A stretch of 64,000 bases of DNA from an uncultured Gammaproteobacteria bacterium (GCA_937967995.1 CALBTB010000010.1:124001-188000), one strand, 5' to 3'. Positions 17,549 through 25,941 are shown, counted from the stretch's first letter. The notes: generated by a model from the sequence alone, not told the origin. Program-made: numbers and translations.

Positions 17549-18457
17549 TCAGAACCTGAACAGGGTTTTCTTCTCATCGCGATCCGGTTTACCTTTTATC
17601 GCTTCGATGAGTTTGTCGACAGATTGGGGACGTAACAGTGGGTCTACTTCCATGGCCCAGTCAACGGCTTCCAGCAGATGTTGTGAATAACGTTTCTTGA
17701 ATGCCGTTACTGCCGGTCGCATGGTATCCCGCTCGCGGCGTTCGGGTGACGCCGGTGGTGAGACTCCTTCAAGGCAGGCACGCATGGTGGCGCCGATTGC
17801 ATATATGTCCGTCCACGGTCCCACGTAACCACCCGGATCCAGTTGTTCGATAGGTGAGAAGCCGGGTGTGATGACCTGGTTTGGTTGAAACTGTCGGGTT
17901 TGCATCATTTCATGCACGGCACCGAAGTCCAGCAATAACGGCTTGGCACCGGAACGAAGGTGAATGTTACTGGGCTTGATGTCGAGGTGTAACAGGCCAC
18001 GGCTGTGGATCATCTGCAGGCCGTCGAGCAATGGCAGGAATACGGCTTTGATAAACGGCTCACTAAGATTGCCTTTATGCTTTTTGATGTAGGTCTGCAT
18101 GTTCACGCCGTCTTCGTATTCCATCACCATGTAGACCGTGCCGTGTGCGCGGAAAAAATTAACCACGTTAACGATGTTCGGGTGCTTGAGTGTTGTCAGT
18201 GTGCTGGCTTCCTGGAAAAACAGGCGGCGACCATGGGCAAAGCGCTCATTGTGTTTTTCTTCGGATGGAATGACCGACATATTGGCATCGCGGGTGGCCA
18301 GTGAACTGGGCATGTATTCCTTGATAACCACGGGCTCGCCACCCTTGTTGGGTGTCGCAAGATAGACAATGCTGAAGCCACCACCACCGAGTACGTGCTC
18401 GATGGTAAATTCGTCCAGTTGCGTGCCTGGCGGTAATGCGGTATCCGGAATGACCAT
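17549..18457 (-). CDS. Hanks-type Ser/Thr protein kinase
   Basis: A 302-residue kinase consisting almost only of the catalytic domain. Gly-rich loop VLGGGGFSIVYLA (about 23-34), ATP Lys46 in VVIKEY, catalytic loop LLHLDIKPSN with Asp159, and metal-binding DFG at 177-179. The usual Arg before the catalytic Asp is Leu, so it is a non-RD kinase and probably not switched on by activation-loop phosphorylation in the usual way. The APE position reads SPIEQL, common in bacterial kinases. No sensor or membrane segment is seen. It is the first gene of the array and is divergent from yicC. Confidence 0.93.
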   Translation of the reverse strand: MVIPDTALPPGTQLDEFTIEHVLGGGGFSIVYLATPNKGGEPVVIKEYMPSSLATRDANMSVIPSEEKHNERFAHGRRLFFQEASTLTTLKHPNIVNVVNFFRAHGTVYMVMEYEDGVNMQTYIKKHKGNLSEPFIKAVFLPLLDGLQMIHSRGLLHLDIKPSNIHLRSGAKPLLLDFGAVHEMMQTRQFQPNQVITPGFSPIEQLDPGGYVGPWTDIYAIGATMRACLEGVSPPASPERRERDTMRPAVTAFKKRYSQHLLEAVDWAMEVDPLLRPQSVDKLIEAIKGKPDRDEKKTLFRF

Positions 18458-18482
18458 TATTTAATTCAGGTTAATTATGTTG

Positions 18483-18494
18483 GATAAGCTTATC
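18483..18494. promoter_or_regulatory. 12-bp perfect palindrome in kinase/yicC divergent region
   Basis: GATAAGCTTATC lies 26 nt upstream of the kinase start codon, within the 136-nt divergent intergenic region, in which TTATCGAT and ATCGATAA also form an inverted pair. It could be an operator for either gene. No known regulator motif is recognised. Confidence 0.3.
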
Positions 18495-18593
18495 ACACAA
18501 TCCCTTATCGATGAGTGTTGAGACACTTATATAAGTCGGCTACAGTGGCCCTCGGCTTTATAAAATAAGAATCGATAAAGGACCGCACTGACC

Positions 18594-19460
18594 ATGATTC
18601 GCAGCATGACCGCATTTGCCCGTCAGGAAGTCACCGAGCCCTGGGGACTACTCACTCTGGAACTTCGCTCTGTCAATCACCGCTACCTGGATGTTTCCAT
18701 GCGACTACCCGAGGAATTACGGGTTCTGGAAACACGTATTCGCGAAACCATCCAGCAGGGACTGAGCCGTGGCAAGGTAGACGTGAATATGCGTTATCAA
18801 GCGGAGCAAACCAGCGTCACTGAAATCATGCTCAATGAAGAATTGATCAAACAACTGGCCAGTGCAACATCACAGGTAGAAACCTACTTTTCACAATCCC
18901 GACCGGTTAGTCCGTTGGAAGTCATGCGCTGGCCGGGCGTGATGCAGACGCCGCAAGTGGCAGCGGAAGTCCTGCACGAAACAGCAATGAGTATGCTGGA
19001 TAAGGCCATACAGGAACTGGTGCGTGCCCGTGAGCGTGAAGGCGAAAAGTTAAAAGCCATTATCGAACAGCGCTGTGACGGAATTGAAAAAATTGTTGCA
19101 GACGTCAAAGTCCTGGTGCCGGAAATCAAACAACAATGGCACGATAAATTACTGGCGCGACTGGAAGAGTTGAAAAGTGACATTGATGAAGGCCGGCTCG
19201 AACAGGAACTGGCATTCATGGCCGCCAAGGTTGATGTGGATGAGGAAATCGATCGACTGACGACGCATGTCAATGAAGTACGGCGTGTTTTACAGCACAA
19301 AAAACCGGTTGGCCGGCGACTCGATTTTTTAATGCAGGAACTCAATCGCGAAGCGAATACGCTGGGTTCAAAGTCCAGTGACGCGCGAACCGGTAGTGCA
19401 TCCGTTGAACTCAAGGTGCTGATCGAACAGATGCGCGAACAGGTACAGAATATCGAATAG
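18594..19460 (+). CDS. yicC: YicC-family endoribonuclease
   Basis: A 288-residue protein with the typical start MIRSMTAFARQE and C terminus rich in charged helices (REANTLGSKSSD, VELKVLIEQMREQVQNIE). YicC proteins are metal-dependent endoribonucleases; E. coli YicC cleaves the sRNA RyhB. yicC beside rph and upstream of gmk is a conserved neighbourhood; here an accessory island of about 6.4 kb separates yicC from gmk. Confidence 0.95.
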   Translation: MIRSMTAFARQEVTEPWGLLTLELRSVNHRYLDVSMRLPEELRVLETRIRETIQQGLSRGKVDVNMRYQAEQTSVTEIMLNEELIKQLASATSQVETYFSQSRPVSPLEVMRWPGVMQTPQVAAEVLHETAMSMLDKAIQELVRAREREGEKLKAIIEQRCDGIEKIVADVKVLVPEIKQQWHDKLLARLEELKSDIDEGRLEQELAFMAAKVDVDEEIDRLTTHVNEVRRVLQHKKPVGRRLDFLMQELNREANTLGSKSSDARTGSASVELKVLIEQMREQVQNIE

Positions 19461-19483
19461 TCTGATTGTACTTTTATTTCATA

Positions 19484-19942
19484 TCAGGCAAATAAATTGA
19501 CGTAACCCTCATCCATAAGACTATCAATTTGATGCTTTCCATCTGGTACCAGTTGCACGCCATCTAAAAGCATAAAGTTACTGTCCCATTTCTGTTTTAC
19601 CCGAGCCAGACTTTGTTCACAGGCATAGAACTGTACGCCACAGTTTAAAAGCGCCTGCATGCGGTCGGATGCCACCTGGTTCGCTTGCAGAAGATAAATA
19701 CCCTTATCAAACACGACAAGACTGATGTTTTCCGGCTTTATCCCGGATTCATCGATAAGGTGACGAACGTGGTTATAAGCTAGGTGTTCTGACGCGGTAG
19801 TGGACTTATCCAGTGGAACAACATATCGGGTAAGTAATGGATCAGGTGCGTGCCTGGACTTGTTGATAACTGGAGCAACTAACTCAATTACCATTATTGT
19901 AGTAATGGTTATAAACAGGGTTTGTAAAACCGTAATTTGCAT
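19484..19942 (-). CDS. Membrane-anchored DsrE-like protein
   Basis: A 152-residue protein. An N-terminal hydrophobic helix (VLQTLFITITTIMVIELVAPV) anchors or exports it. The rest resembles the DsrE/DsrF sulfur-relay fold: a strand-helix start ENISLVVFDKGIYLL, then ALLNCGVQFYACEQSLARV with Cys residues in the position where the family often has its active Cys, and the ending LLDGVQLVPDGKHQIDSLMDEGY that matches the family's closing motif. Role unknown. It is single, without dsr or tus genes nearby. Confidence 0.65.
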   Translation of the reverse strand: MQITVLQTLFITITTIMVIELVAPVINKSRHAPDPLLTRYVVPLDKSTTASEHLAYNHVRHLIDESGIKPENISLVVFDKGIYLLQANQVASDRMQALLNCGVQFYACEQSLARVKQKWDSNFMLLDGVQLVPDGKHQIDSLMDEGYVNLFA

Positions 19943-20172
19943 ATTCGCGTGCCTTTTTAAAAGGGGATAATCAAGTACTGCAGAGATATAAAAAACGGTT
20001 ATAAGTTCCCGCCAAAAAATATTTTTTTAGTGTTGATCTAAATTCAGAATTTTAGGCTAGTATTCGCATACCTGCCGCTGGCCAGACTGCCAACGGGTAA
20101 ATCTCCCGCCATACATTCCCCTTCGGGCAGACATTCAAAGTCATTTTTATTTGCATGCAAAAAGGAGCGTGT

Positions 20173-20475
20173 ATGCTTAAGTATTATGTGTTCCCGGTAT
20201 TATTCAGTGCTGCATTTGCAACATCGTATGCAACAGCAGCTTCTCAAACAGATGATTTGGGCGCAGAGCCTGAAGTATCTGAATCTATTCAGCCCGAAGT
20301 TCAGTGGAAAAAACAGTTCCAGGCACTGGACAAAAACAATGACGGCGCGATAGACAGCAAGGAAGCCAAAGCGGACAAAAATCTGGACAGGCAATTCAAG
20401 ACCATTGCCAAGAAGGGCAAACTGGATCAGTCCGGTTATATGAACTGGCAAAAAGCGCAACAACCGCGCAGTTAA
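20173..20475 (+). CDS. Exported EF-hand protein
   Basis: A 100-residue protein from the ATG at 20173, which has AAGGAG 7 nt upstream; another in-frame ATG at 20155 is less well placed. Signal peptide VFPVLFSAAFATSYATA. One EF-hand calcium loop is clear, DKNNDGAIDSKEA, and a second, degenerate one follows near KLDQSGYMNWQ. Short periplasmic EF-hand proteins of this sort are common and probably bind calcium; the function is not known. Confidence 0.8.
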   Translation: MLKYYVFPVLFSAAFATSYATAASQTDDLGAEPEVSESIQPEVQWKKQFQALDKNNDGAIDSKEAKADKNLDRQFKTIAKKGKLDQSGYMNWQKAQQPRS

Positions 20476-20814
20476 CTTCAGGAAGAAGTGGCCGGCGGTC
20501 TAACTGGCCGCCGGTTCTTTATGGCAATTTAATAAACTCAATAAAATCTCAATTAATGTAAAAACATGTCACAAACTCATAATGTAAAAGTTAGTGGCTT
20601 TGACGGATAATCGGAAAGTTCTTTCAATATACTTAAATTACATAAATGTATTACGACATTTGTCAAATTCGACACAAAATACGCAAAATTGTCATTTGAA
20701 AATTAATGCACGTTGCTCTAGTTTGTAGACTTCACATAAAAAATGAGAATGGAATGTCAAGCCTGACTGGTTGGTATAGTTTTCAGTACGGGCAACAAAC
20801 GGAGTTGCGTAGTA
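20476..20814. other. AT-rich intergenic region before REC-AraC gene
   Basis: 339 nt without a gene. It starts with the terminator of the EF-hand gene (20490-20522). The remainder is AT-rich and holds short inverted motifs such as GACATTTGTC (about 20656-20665) and nearby TTGTCAAATTCGACA-like repeats, candidates for regulator sites. A ribosome site GGAG sits 10 nt before the next start. No small ORF with family features is seen. Confidence 0.5.
20490..20522 (+). terminator. Rho-independent terminator of EF-hand gene
   Basis: CCGGCGG (20492-20498) pairs with CCGCCGG (20508-20514), loop of 9 nt, followed by TTCTTTA. Confidence 0.75.
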
Positions 20815-21606
20815 ATGAAGGATGCAACGTTATTGTGGGTTGATGCACGGCTAAACAAGTCAACAGGCACTATGCCTGATACATGTGATTTTCCCGGACA
20901 TTGTCATGTCAGTGATAACGTCGCACACGCCATGTCTATGGCAGATAGCATCAATCCGGATGTGATTGTTTTCGATTTTGACTATGCGGACATTACCGGC
21001 CTGCGCACGCTCAGGAAGGTTCGTGAAAAACATCCTCAGATACCACTATTGATGCTTGCCGAGCAGCATTACGAAGGCCTGTCTATATGGGCGCTGCGCT
21101 GCCGCGTCTGGGATTATCTTGTCAAACCACATGATCTGAATGAGCTGATGCGCTACCTGGATCAGCTTGCCAATGAAATAAAACCGTCACAAAAAAACTG
21201 CGACTGGTTAAAGCTGTTACCGGCTAATAAAATTCCACGCGAAGCTTCCATTATTGGAACCACGAAAATAGGGTATGGAATAAGTGCGGCAATAGGTTAT
21301 ATCGAGGAACATCTTCATGAACGAATCAGTGCGGACGAAGTCTCACAGCAATGCGGCCTGACGCGTTATGAACTCAGTCGTGCTTTCAAATCAGAATACA
21401 ATATGACATTCAGGGACTTTTTGTTGAAGTTGCGCATGGAACGCGCGGCCCGCATGTTATGTTGTACCCAGGCCAGTATTTCTGAAATCGCATTAAGTGT
21501 GGGATTTAATGATATTTCACATTTCACGAGACGTTTCAGGAAATATTTTGGTTGTAGCGCCAAGATATACCGTCGTGCGAAACACGTCACGAATTGCGCG
21601 ATTTAA
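20815..21606 (+). CDS. Receiver-AraC type response regulator
   Basis: 263 residues. Residues 1 to about 120 are a receiver domain: acceptor Asp54 in DVIVFDFDYAD, Lys104 in YLVKPHD; the position usually Thr/Ser is Ala (LLMLAEQ) and the N-terminal acidic pair is reduced to one Asp (VDARLN), so phosphorylation may be atypical. Residues about 160-263 form an AraC/XylS double helix-turn-helix (ISADEVSQQCGLTRYELSRAF and ISEIALSVGFNDISHFTRRF). No histidine kinase is adjacent. It lies just before two small exported protein genes in the same direction, the likely regulatory targets. Confidence 0.88.
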   Translation: MKDATLLWVDARLNKSTGTMPDTCDFPGHCHVSDNVAHAMSMADSINPDVIVFDFDYADITGLRTLRKVREKHPQIPLLMLAEQHYEGLSIWALRCRVWDYLVKPHDLNELMRYLDQLANEIKPSQKNCDWLKLLPANKIPREASIIGTTKIGYGISAAIGYIEEHLHERISADEVSQQCGLTRYELSRAFKSEYNMTFRDFLLKLRMERAARMLCCTQASISEIALSVGFNDISHFTRRFRKYFGCSAKIYRRAKHVTNCAI

Positions 21607-21722
21607 TGTGAATATTCACGTCACGAAGAAAATTATTCATAGTAAAACGCAAAAACAGGCAAGTGTATACAAAACTGAATAACTATCATCGTACGACCTA
21701 ATCAACAAAGGGAGTAACTAGC

Positions 21723-22064
21723 ATGAAAAAGCAATTCATTAAATTAGGTGTACTGGGTAGTCTGTTAAGTGCCGCACTGTTTTCATCGGCTAATGCCAAT
21801 GCAGCCTGTTTCGCGTCAAACTATAACGTTGAACGTGTACTGTCATTTGGTACTTACGGCTATGTTTACCTGCGGCCGGCAGGTTCGCTGACGAACAGTT
21901 TTTATTATTTTGTTCGTACCACCAGCGACAAGATCCTGTCTACGGCAGCCAATGCTCATACTGATAGCAGTCGTGTCAATGTGCTGGGTGATGCAGGAAC
22001 CTGCCCAACAACGGGCGTCGGTCGTTACATGGGTAATGCTACCTACGTATATATCACTGAGTAA
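21723..22064 (+). CDS. Small exported protein, unknown function
   Basis: 113 residues with a textbook signal peptide (KKQFIKLGVLGSLLSAALF, cleavage after ANANA). The mature part is about 85 residues, rich in Tyr, Ser and Thr, with two cysteines (ACFASNY and AGTCPTT) that could form a disulfide. No recognised domain. Upstream GGGAG 7 nt before the ATG is a good ribosome site. It may be a surface or extracellular protein; it sits 116 nt after the REC-AraC gene. Confidence 0.75.
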   Translation: MKKQFIKLGVLGSLLSAALFSSANANAACFASNYNVERVLSFGTYGYVYLRPAGSLTNSFYYFVRTTSDKILSTAANAHTDSSRVNVLGDAGTCPTTGVGRYMGNATYVYITE

Positions 22065-22160
22065 TCGGCCAGCAGTGATTGAACCGCAGCCTCTGTCGTG
22101 GTTGTCGTTATACCACGGCAGATGCTGTTCTTTTACGAGTTTATAAGTGAGGTACAGGAC

Positions 22161-22694
22161 ATGAACGGAAAAATGAAATTTATTCTGCCGGTGTTAACGT
22201 TAGGCGCGGCAGCAGCGGTTGTAATTGCACTTAACCCGGTTCAGGAGCGTGACGGTTCGATAAGTCGCTCTGTTGATGAAGCATTTGAACAGCATGCTAA
22301 ATCACAGCAGCAATCACCAGTTAAACAGCAGGATCACTTTGACCAAACATTACCTGTTGCACAGGTCGAACCGACACATCCGGACGTGAAAAGTGAGCCA
22401 GTTGAGGATCTACAACCGATTGCAAGCGAAATGACCCAGGCATTCCCCGATGAAACAACACTGGGGTCTGATGAAATTGCGCAACGACCTGATTCACCGA
22501 AAACGGAACAACTGATTCAGCAGGTCGAACAGATCGAGGCAAACCAGGTCACGGATGAGCAGGTTCCTGTACAAATGACTGAAGCCGAAATTTATTATGA
22601 ACGTCAGGAACTGGAACAACAGATCGCCCGTGAGGCAGTAGAGCGCCAGCAACAGGTGCAACATGAGCAGGATCTGCCGCCAATGGAACAATAG
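22161..22694 (+). CDS. Membrane-anchored acidic, glutamine-rich protein
   Basis: 177 residues from the ATG at 22161 (GAGGT upstream). The frame also stays open 63 nt further upstream, but that extension lacks a signal or ribosome site. One N-terminal hydrophobic segment (FILPVLTLGAAAAVVIAL) is followed by a low-complexity part rich in Gln and Glu, predicted to be coiled or disordered (QQIAREAVERQQQVQHE). No domain is recognised. A terminator follows. Confidence 0.65.
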   Translation: MNGKMKFILPVLTLGAAAAVVIALNPVQERDGSISRSVDEAFEQHAKSQQQSPVKQQDHFDQTLPVAQVEPTHPDVKSEPVEDLQPIASEMTQAFPDETTLGSDEIAQRPDSPKTEQLIQQVEQIEANQVTDEQVPVQMTEAEIYYERQELEQQIAREAVERQQQVQHEQDLPPMEQ

Positions 22695-23017
22695 TTCATT
22701 TGAAATTCCCTTATTAAAAAGTCTGATAAGGTTTTTTTGCCCATACTTAAAACTGATGGGCAGAATTTTCAGGCAAAGAAATTTTAATAATTCCAGTTAC
22801 CGCCAGGTAGAAATGGAAAAGTCCAATTAATCCCATTAATCGTTTTTGATTAATGGGGCTAATGGATTGCCAATAAATTCCATTTGGGTTTGTTTGCTTG
22901 AATGGGCTGTGTTATCAGCCAGAATTTATATAGCGTCTACTTGAAAACAATGGAATCGGTACTACTTTGTGTGTGCTGTTCCATTGTGAGCAGTTTGTCA
23001 CCTGTAGGAGGTGAGTC
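22695..23017. other. Intergenic region with nested inverted repeats
   Basis: 323 nt. After the terminator, three inverted pairs occur: AAATGGAA (22811-22818) with TTCCATTT (22878-22885); CCCATTAATC (22832-22841) with GATTAATGGG (22848-22857), loop GTTTTT; ACAATGGAA (22947-22955) with TTCCATTGT (22979-22987). The shared ATGGA/TCCAT core suggests operators or leader structure for the following gene. A strong ribosome site AGGAGGTGA lies just before its start. Confidence 0.6.
22709..22738 (+). terminator. Rho-independent terminator
   Basis: CCTTAT (22709-22714) pairs with ATAAGG (22726-22731) around an 11-nt loop and is followed by seven T residues. Ends the transcript of the Gln-rich protein. 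Confidence 0.65.
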
Positions 23018-23491
23018 ATGAAAAAGTTACTTTATGTAGTATTAAGCCTGATGCCGCTGGGTACGCTTCAGGCTTCTGAAATCGCCGTGACGATGCATGC
23101 ATTAAGTGAAAGCGGTGTTGATAACTCTGTTGGTGTCATTGTTGCCAGAGAAACACCACGAGGTCTTGAGCTACAGTCACATATGCGTGGTGTCCAGCCC
23201 GGCACCTATGCATTTACAGTTAATGAAAATGTTGGATGTGGCAGTCATATCAACCTGACGGGTGGTAGCAATGTCCCCGGAATGGCCGCAGGCAAGAGCA
23301 TTCGTCAGTTACCGGATATCACCGTCGATCAAACGGGTTCAGCCGAGCAGATCCTGATCGCAGAAGGTATGAGTATGCGTGATATACGTGGTCGTACACT
23401 GGTTATTTCTGAGAAAGGAAGTACACCAATCAAAGTTGGTATGGATAGCGGTCGTCGCATTGTTTGCGGAACGCTTGAGCTGTACAAGTAA
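23018..23491 (+). CDS. Cu/Zn superoxide dismutase-like protein lacking metal ligands
   Basis: 157 residues with a signal peptide (LLYVVLSLMPLGTLQA). The sequence follows the SodC fold: MRGVQPGTYAFTVNE at the place of the FHVHE strand, GCGSH, LPDITVDQTGSAEQILIAE, RDIRGRTLVISEK and GRRIVCGTLE. The two Cys for the family disulfide (C74, C150) and the Arg before the second one (R147) remain. Metal ligands are largely lost: both His of HVH are Thr67 and Asn69, and the His of TLVVHEK is Ser131; only His77 matches a ligand. So it is probably not an active dismutase. The start has the best Shine-Dalgarno of the region. Confidence 0.75.
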   Translation: MKKLLYVVLSLMPLGTLQASEIAVTMHALSESGVDNSVGVIVARETPRGLELQSHMRGVQPGTYAFTVNENVGCGSHINLTGGSNVPGMAAGKSIRQLPDITVDQTGSAEQILIAEGMSMRDIRGRTLVISEKGSTPIKVGMDSGRRIVCGTLELYK

Positions 23492-23511
23492 GTTTGTCTT
23501 CTGTTTAAAAG

Positions 23512-23541
23512 CGGCAGCCTGGTAGCAGGTTGCCGTTTTTT
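23512..23541 (+). terminator. Rho-independent terminator of SOD-like gene
   Basis: CGGCAGCCT pairs with AGGTTGCCG (one G-T wobble), followed by six T. Its T tract reaches the stop codon of the convergent dehydrogenase gene. Confidence 0.75.
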
Positions 23542-25747
23542 ACGGACATATGCTGAATGAATTGATCCAGTTTGAGAGTAATTGCAATCCCTGTGAATCT
23601 TCGATGGAAACAGCCAGTGGTGGCATGCGTGCATTGCCAGAGCTGGTTAACATACGTTGATAAATGATTGAGTTCGGTTCTTTGTTGATCGGGTCCAGTA
23701 ACAACGTTGCGCCATTAACATTTCCGGCCGAGGGTGCCACATTGCACAGTCCCGTGTTGGCCAATGAAATCGCATAGTGCAGGTTAATATTAGCCTGGGC
23801 AGTACCGCCGGGCTGGTGGCAGTGACTACAGTTACTGTGCAGATATCCACGAGCGATGGCTTCTGGTGTGGCTAACGGATCGTTATAGTCCGGCAGCGCA
23901 GGCAGACTGCCCGGATTGCCGGTGTAATTACTGAACAGGTTTAGAGTTTCGAAATAATCCAGTTGATTGATTTGCCCTGTGCTATTTGGATCGTTGATTG
24001 GTTTATTAATCTGAGCGGTTTCAGGACCCAGTGCACGATTGGCGACACTGGTGTGACATTGCAGGCACTGTGCCTGACTGGGAAAAGTCCAGTTCTGACT
24101 GCCAACGATGATCGTTTTACCTGTACTGAGCAGGGTTGCCTCATTCTGGCTTGCATTCCATTCATAACTGTAACCGGCCCAGCTTCCATCATTGTGATGT
24201 GCCAGTAAGCGGGTTTCCACCAGCGTACCGTTAATTGAGAAATCTTTTCGTAATACAGTACCAGCAGGCAGTTGCCAGTCGTGACTGGCATCGATGGAAA
24301 TAGTGGTGTTATCCGGTAATGCCAGCCAGCGTTGTTTGTCTGCATTATCCGACCACAATGGCGCATTAATCTGATATGGGATCTGGCCACTGGCCGGTAA
24401 GCGCGGATCAGAGGCATCGGCACAGCCGGTGTCAGACAGATTTGTTGCAAATGGTGGGGTTGTGCCGGATGCCGGATCCGGTTCAAGTAACAGGATCTGG
24501 CCAGTGAAAATATCGACGATATACAGCTCGCCGTTATTGTCCTGAGCCAGTGAGACTATACCGCGACCGGTGCTGAGTAATGTTCGGCGTTGCGGGTTAG
24601 CGGTATAAGGATCACTTAATGCAAACACCTGACCATTACCGTAATCCGCAAATACATAGTCACCCTGCAGATTTGGAATTTGTGTGCCACGATAAACGTA
24701 ACCACCAGTTATGGATGTACCGACGCTTCGACCGTATTCGTGTACCGGCGCAGTATTGCTAACCCCGCTGCAACTTCCCTGGTAATTATTATTGGAAAGT
24801 GTTCCTTCAAAACATCCCCAGCCGTAATTTACACCAGCCTGAACGAGATCAATTTCTTCACGTGCTGATTGTCCGACATCGCCAACCCAGAGCTGATTGG
24901 TGCTGCGATCAAAACTCCAGCGCCATGGATTACGCAAACCCCAGGCAAAGATTTCCGGGCAGCCACCGCTACAGGTTGAGTTTGAAGAAAACGGGTTACC
25001 TGAAGGTACGGTATAAAGCGGCGATGGATTGGCATCGGTGTTTGGAATAATACGCAACATGGCCCCAAGTCGAGTGGTAATATCCTGTCCCTGTTGTGCA
25101 GTGTCATTGGCATCACCACCGTCACCGAAGCCAATGTACAAATGCCCGTTCGAATCAAAGGCAATCTGGCCGCCATTATGATTGGCATAGGGTTGATCTT
25201 CTCGAATCAATACCAGTTCTGAATTGTTAACAACAGATGTGCGTGTTGCGTTGGTATTAAATCTGGAGACTCTTGATTCTAATGCGGCAGTACTTGATGA
25301 GGCAGTGTAGGAAAGATACACGTAGCCATTAGTGGCAAAGTTTGGATCAAACGCCATGCCCAGCAAACCGCCTTCAAATGTTGTGTCGACATTTGTACTG
25401 ATGTCGGCGAACTGGCTAACTGTATCAGCGACCGGATCGTATGCCTGCACACGACCCTGGCGCTCAATGATATAAAGCAGATTACTGCCGGTTCGTGGAA
25501 TCATCCCCAGTGGCTGACTGAAGCTCCTGTTGTTGAATCGGTTGGTGGCGCGAATGGCGCTGTAACTGACCGGGTCCCCTGCCAGACAGGTGGTATTCGA
25601 TGGCCGCGTTACCGGCGCAGGCGGTGGAGGTGGCGGCGGGTTGTTGCCTGGTGGTGGATTCTGGTTCGATGTCGAATCTGTTGATCCCCCGCCGCAGGCC
25701 AGCAAGACAAAGGACGTTAACACCAGGAGTGTCTGAATGCGTTTCAT
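23540..25747 (-). CDS. PQQ-type sugar dehydrogenase lipoprotein with C-terminal di-heme-like part
   Basis: 735 residues from the ATG at 25747. A lipoprotein signal (LLVLTSFVLLAC) precedes a Gly/Pro-rich linker (GNNPPPPPPPAP). Residues about 50-430 form a glucose/sorbosone dehydrogenase beta propeller (GLLGMAFDPNFATNGYVYLSY, HNGGQIAFDSNGHLYIGFGDGG, WGLRNPWRWSFD). The C-terminal 300 residues contain two CxxCH heme motifs, CLQCH and CSHCH, as in the HNE_0200-type family. A periplasmic or surface sugar oxidation with electrons passed to its own hemes is inferred. Cofactor PQQ cannot be verified. Confidence 0.8.
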   Translation of the reverse strand: MKRIQTLLVLTSFVLLACGGGSTDSTSNQNPPPGNNPPPPPPPAPVTRPSNTTCLAGDPVSYSAIRATNRFNNRSFSQPLGMIPRTGSNLLYIIERQGRVQAYDPVADTVSQFADISTNVDTTFEGGLLGMAFDPNFATNGYVYLSYTASSSTAALESRVSRFNTNATRTSVVNNSELVLIREDQPYANHNGGQIAFDSNGHLYIGFGDGGDANDTAQQGQDITTRLGAMLRIIPNTDANPSPLYTVPSGNPFSSNSTCSGGCPEIFAWGLRNPWRWSFDRSTNQLWVGDVGQSAREEIDLVQAGVNYGWGCFEGTLSNNNYQGSCSGVSNTAPVHEYGRSVGTSITGGYVYRGTQIPNLQGDYVFADYGNGQVFALSDPYTANPQRRTLLSTGRGIVSLAQDNNGELYIVDIFTGQILLLEPDPASGTTPPFATNLSDTGCADASDPRLPASGQIPYQINAPLWSDNADKQRWLALPDNTTISIDASHDWQLPAGTVLRKDFSINGTLVETRLLAHHNDGSWAGYSYEWNASQNEATLLSTGKTIIVGSQNWTFPSQAQCLQCHTSVANRALGPETAQINKPINDPNSTGQINQLDYFETLNLFSNYTGNPGSLPALPDYNDPLATPEAIARGYLHSNCSHCHQPGGTAQANINLHYAISLANTGLCNVAPSAGNVNGATLLLDPINKEPNSIIYQRMLTSSGNARMPPLAVSIEDSQGLQLLSNWINSFSICP

Positions 25748-25813
25748 ATAATCGGCCTGCGTAAAGGATTGCACAGTATACGTCAATTCCCTGTCTAATT
25801 TTGGGGAATAGGT

Positions 25814-25828
25814 GGTTCACGATGAACC
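25814..25828. promoter_or_regulatory. Short perfect hairpin in the gmk upstream region
   Basis: GGTTCA-CGA-TGAACC, 6-bp arms with a 3-nt loop, in the 194-nt region between the dehydrogenase start and gmk. No T tract follows, so it is not a terminator; it may be an operator or mRNA structure. Confidence 0.3.
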
Positions 25829-25906
25829 AGGGTCTGATTATGCTGCTGCGCGAGCCTTAACTGATTGAGTTCCATCACAAAATACACATGATGGAGGCAA
25901 TCCACG

Positions 25907-25912
25907 TATAAT
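25907..25912 (+). promoter_or_regulatory. Probable -10 box of gmk
   Basis: Perfect TATAAT 29 nt before the gmk start codon. The -35 region is weak (ACACAT at 17-nt spacing). Confidence 0.4.
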
Positions 25913-25941
25913 CATCATACTTATTTGTCTGGAAGCTTTAC

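Noticed and set aside
13048..18457. Type VI secretion regulatory cluster (kinase, phosphatase, FHA)
   Set aside because: There are no secretion-system structural genes in the window; the set fits a separate signalling module better.
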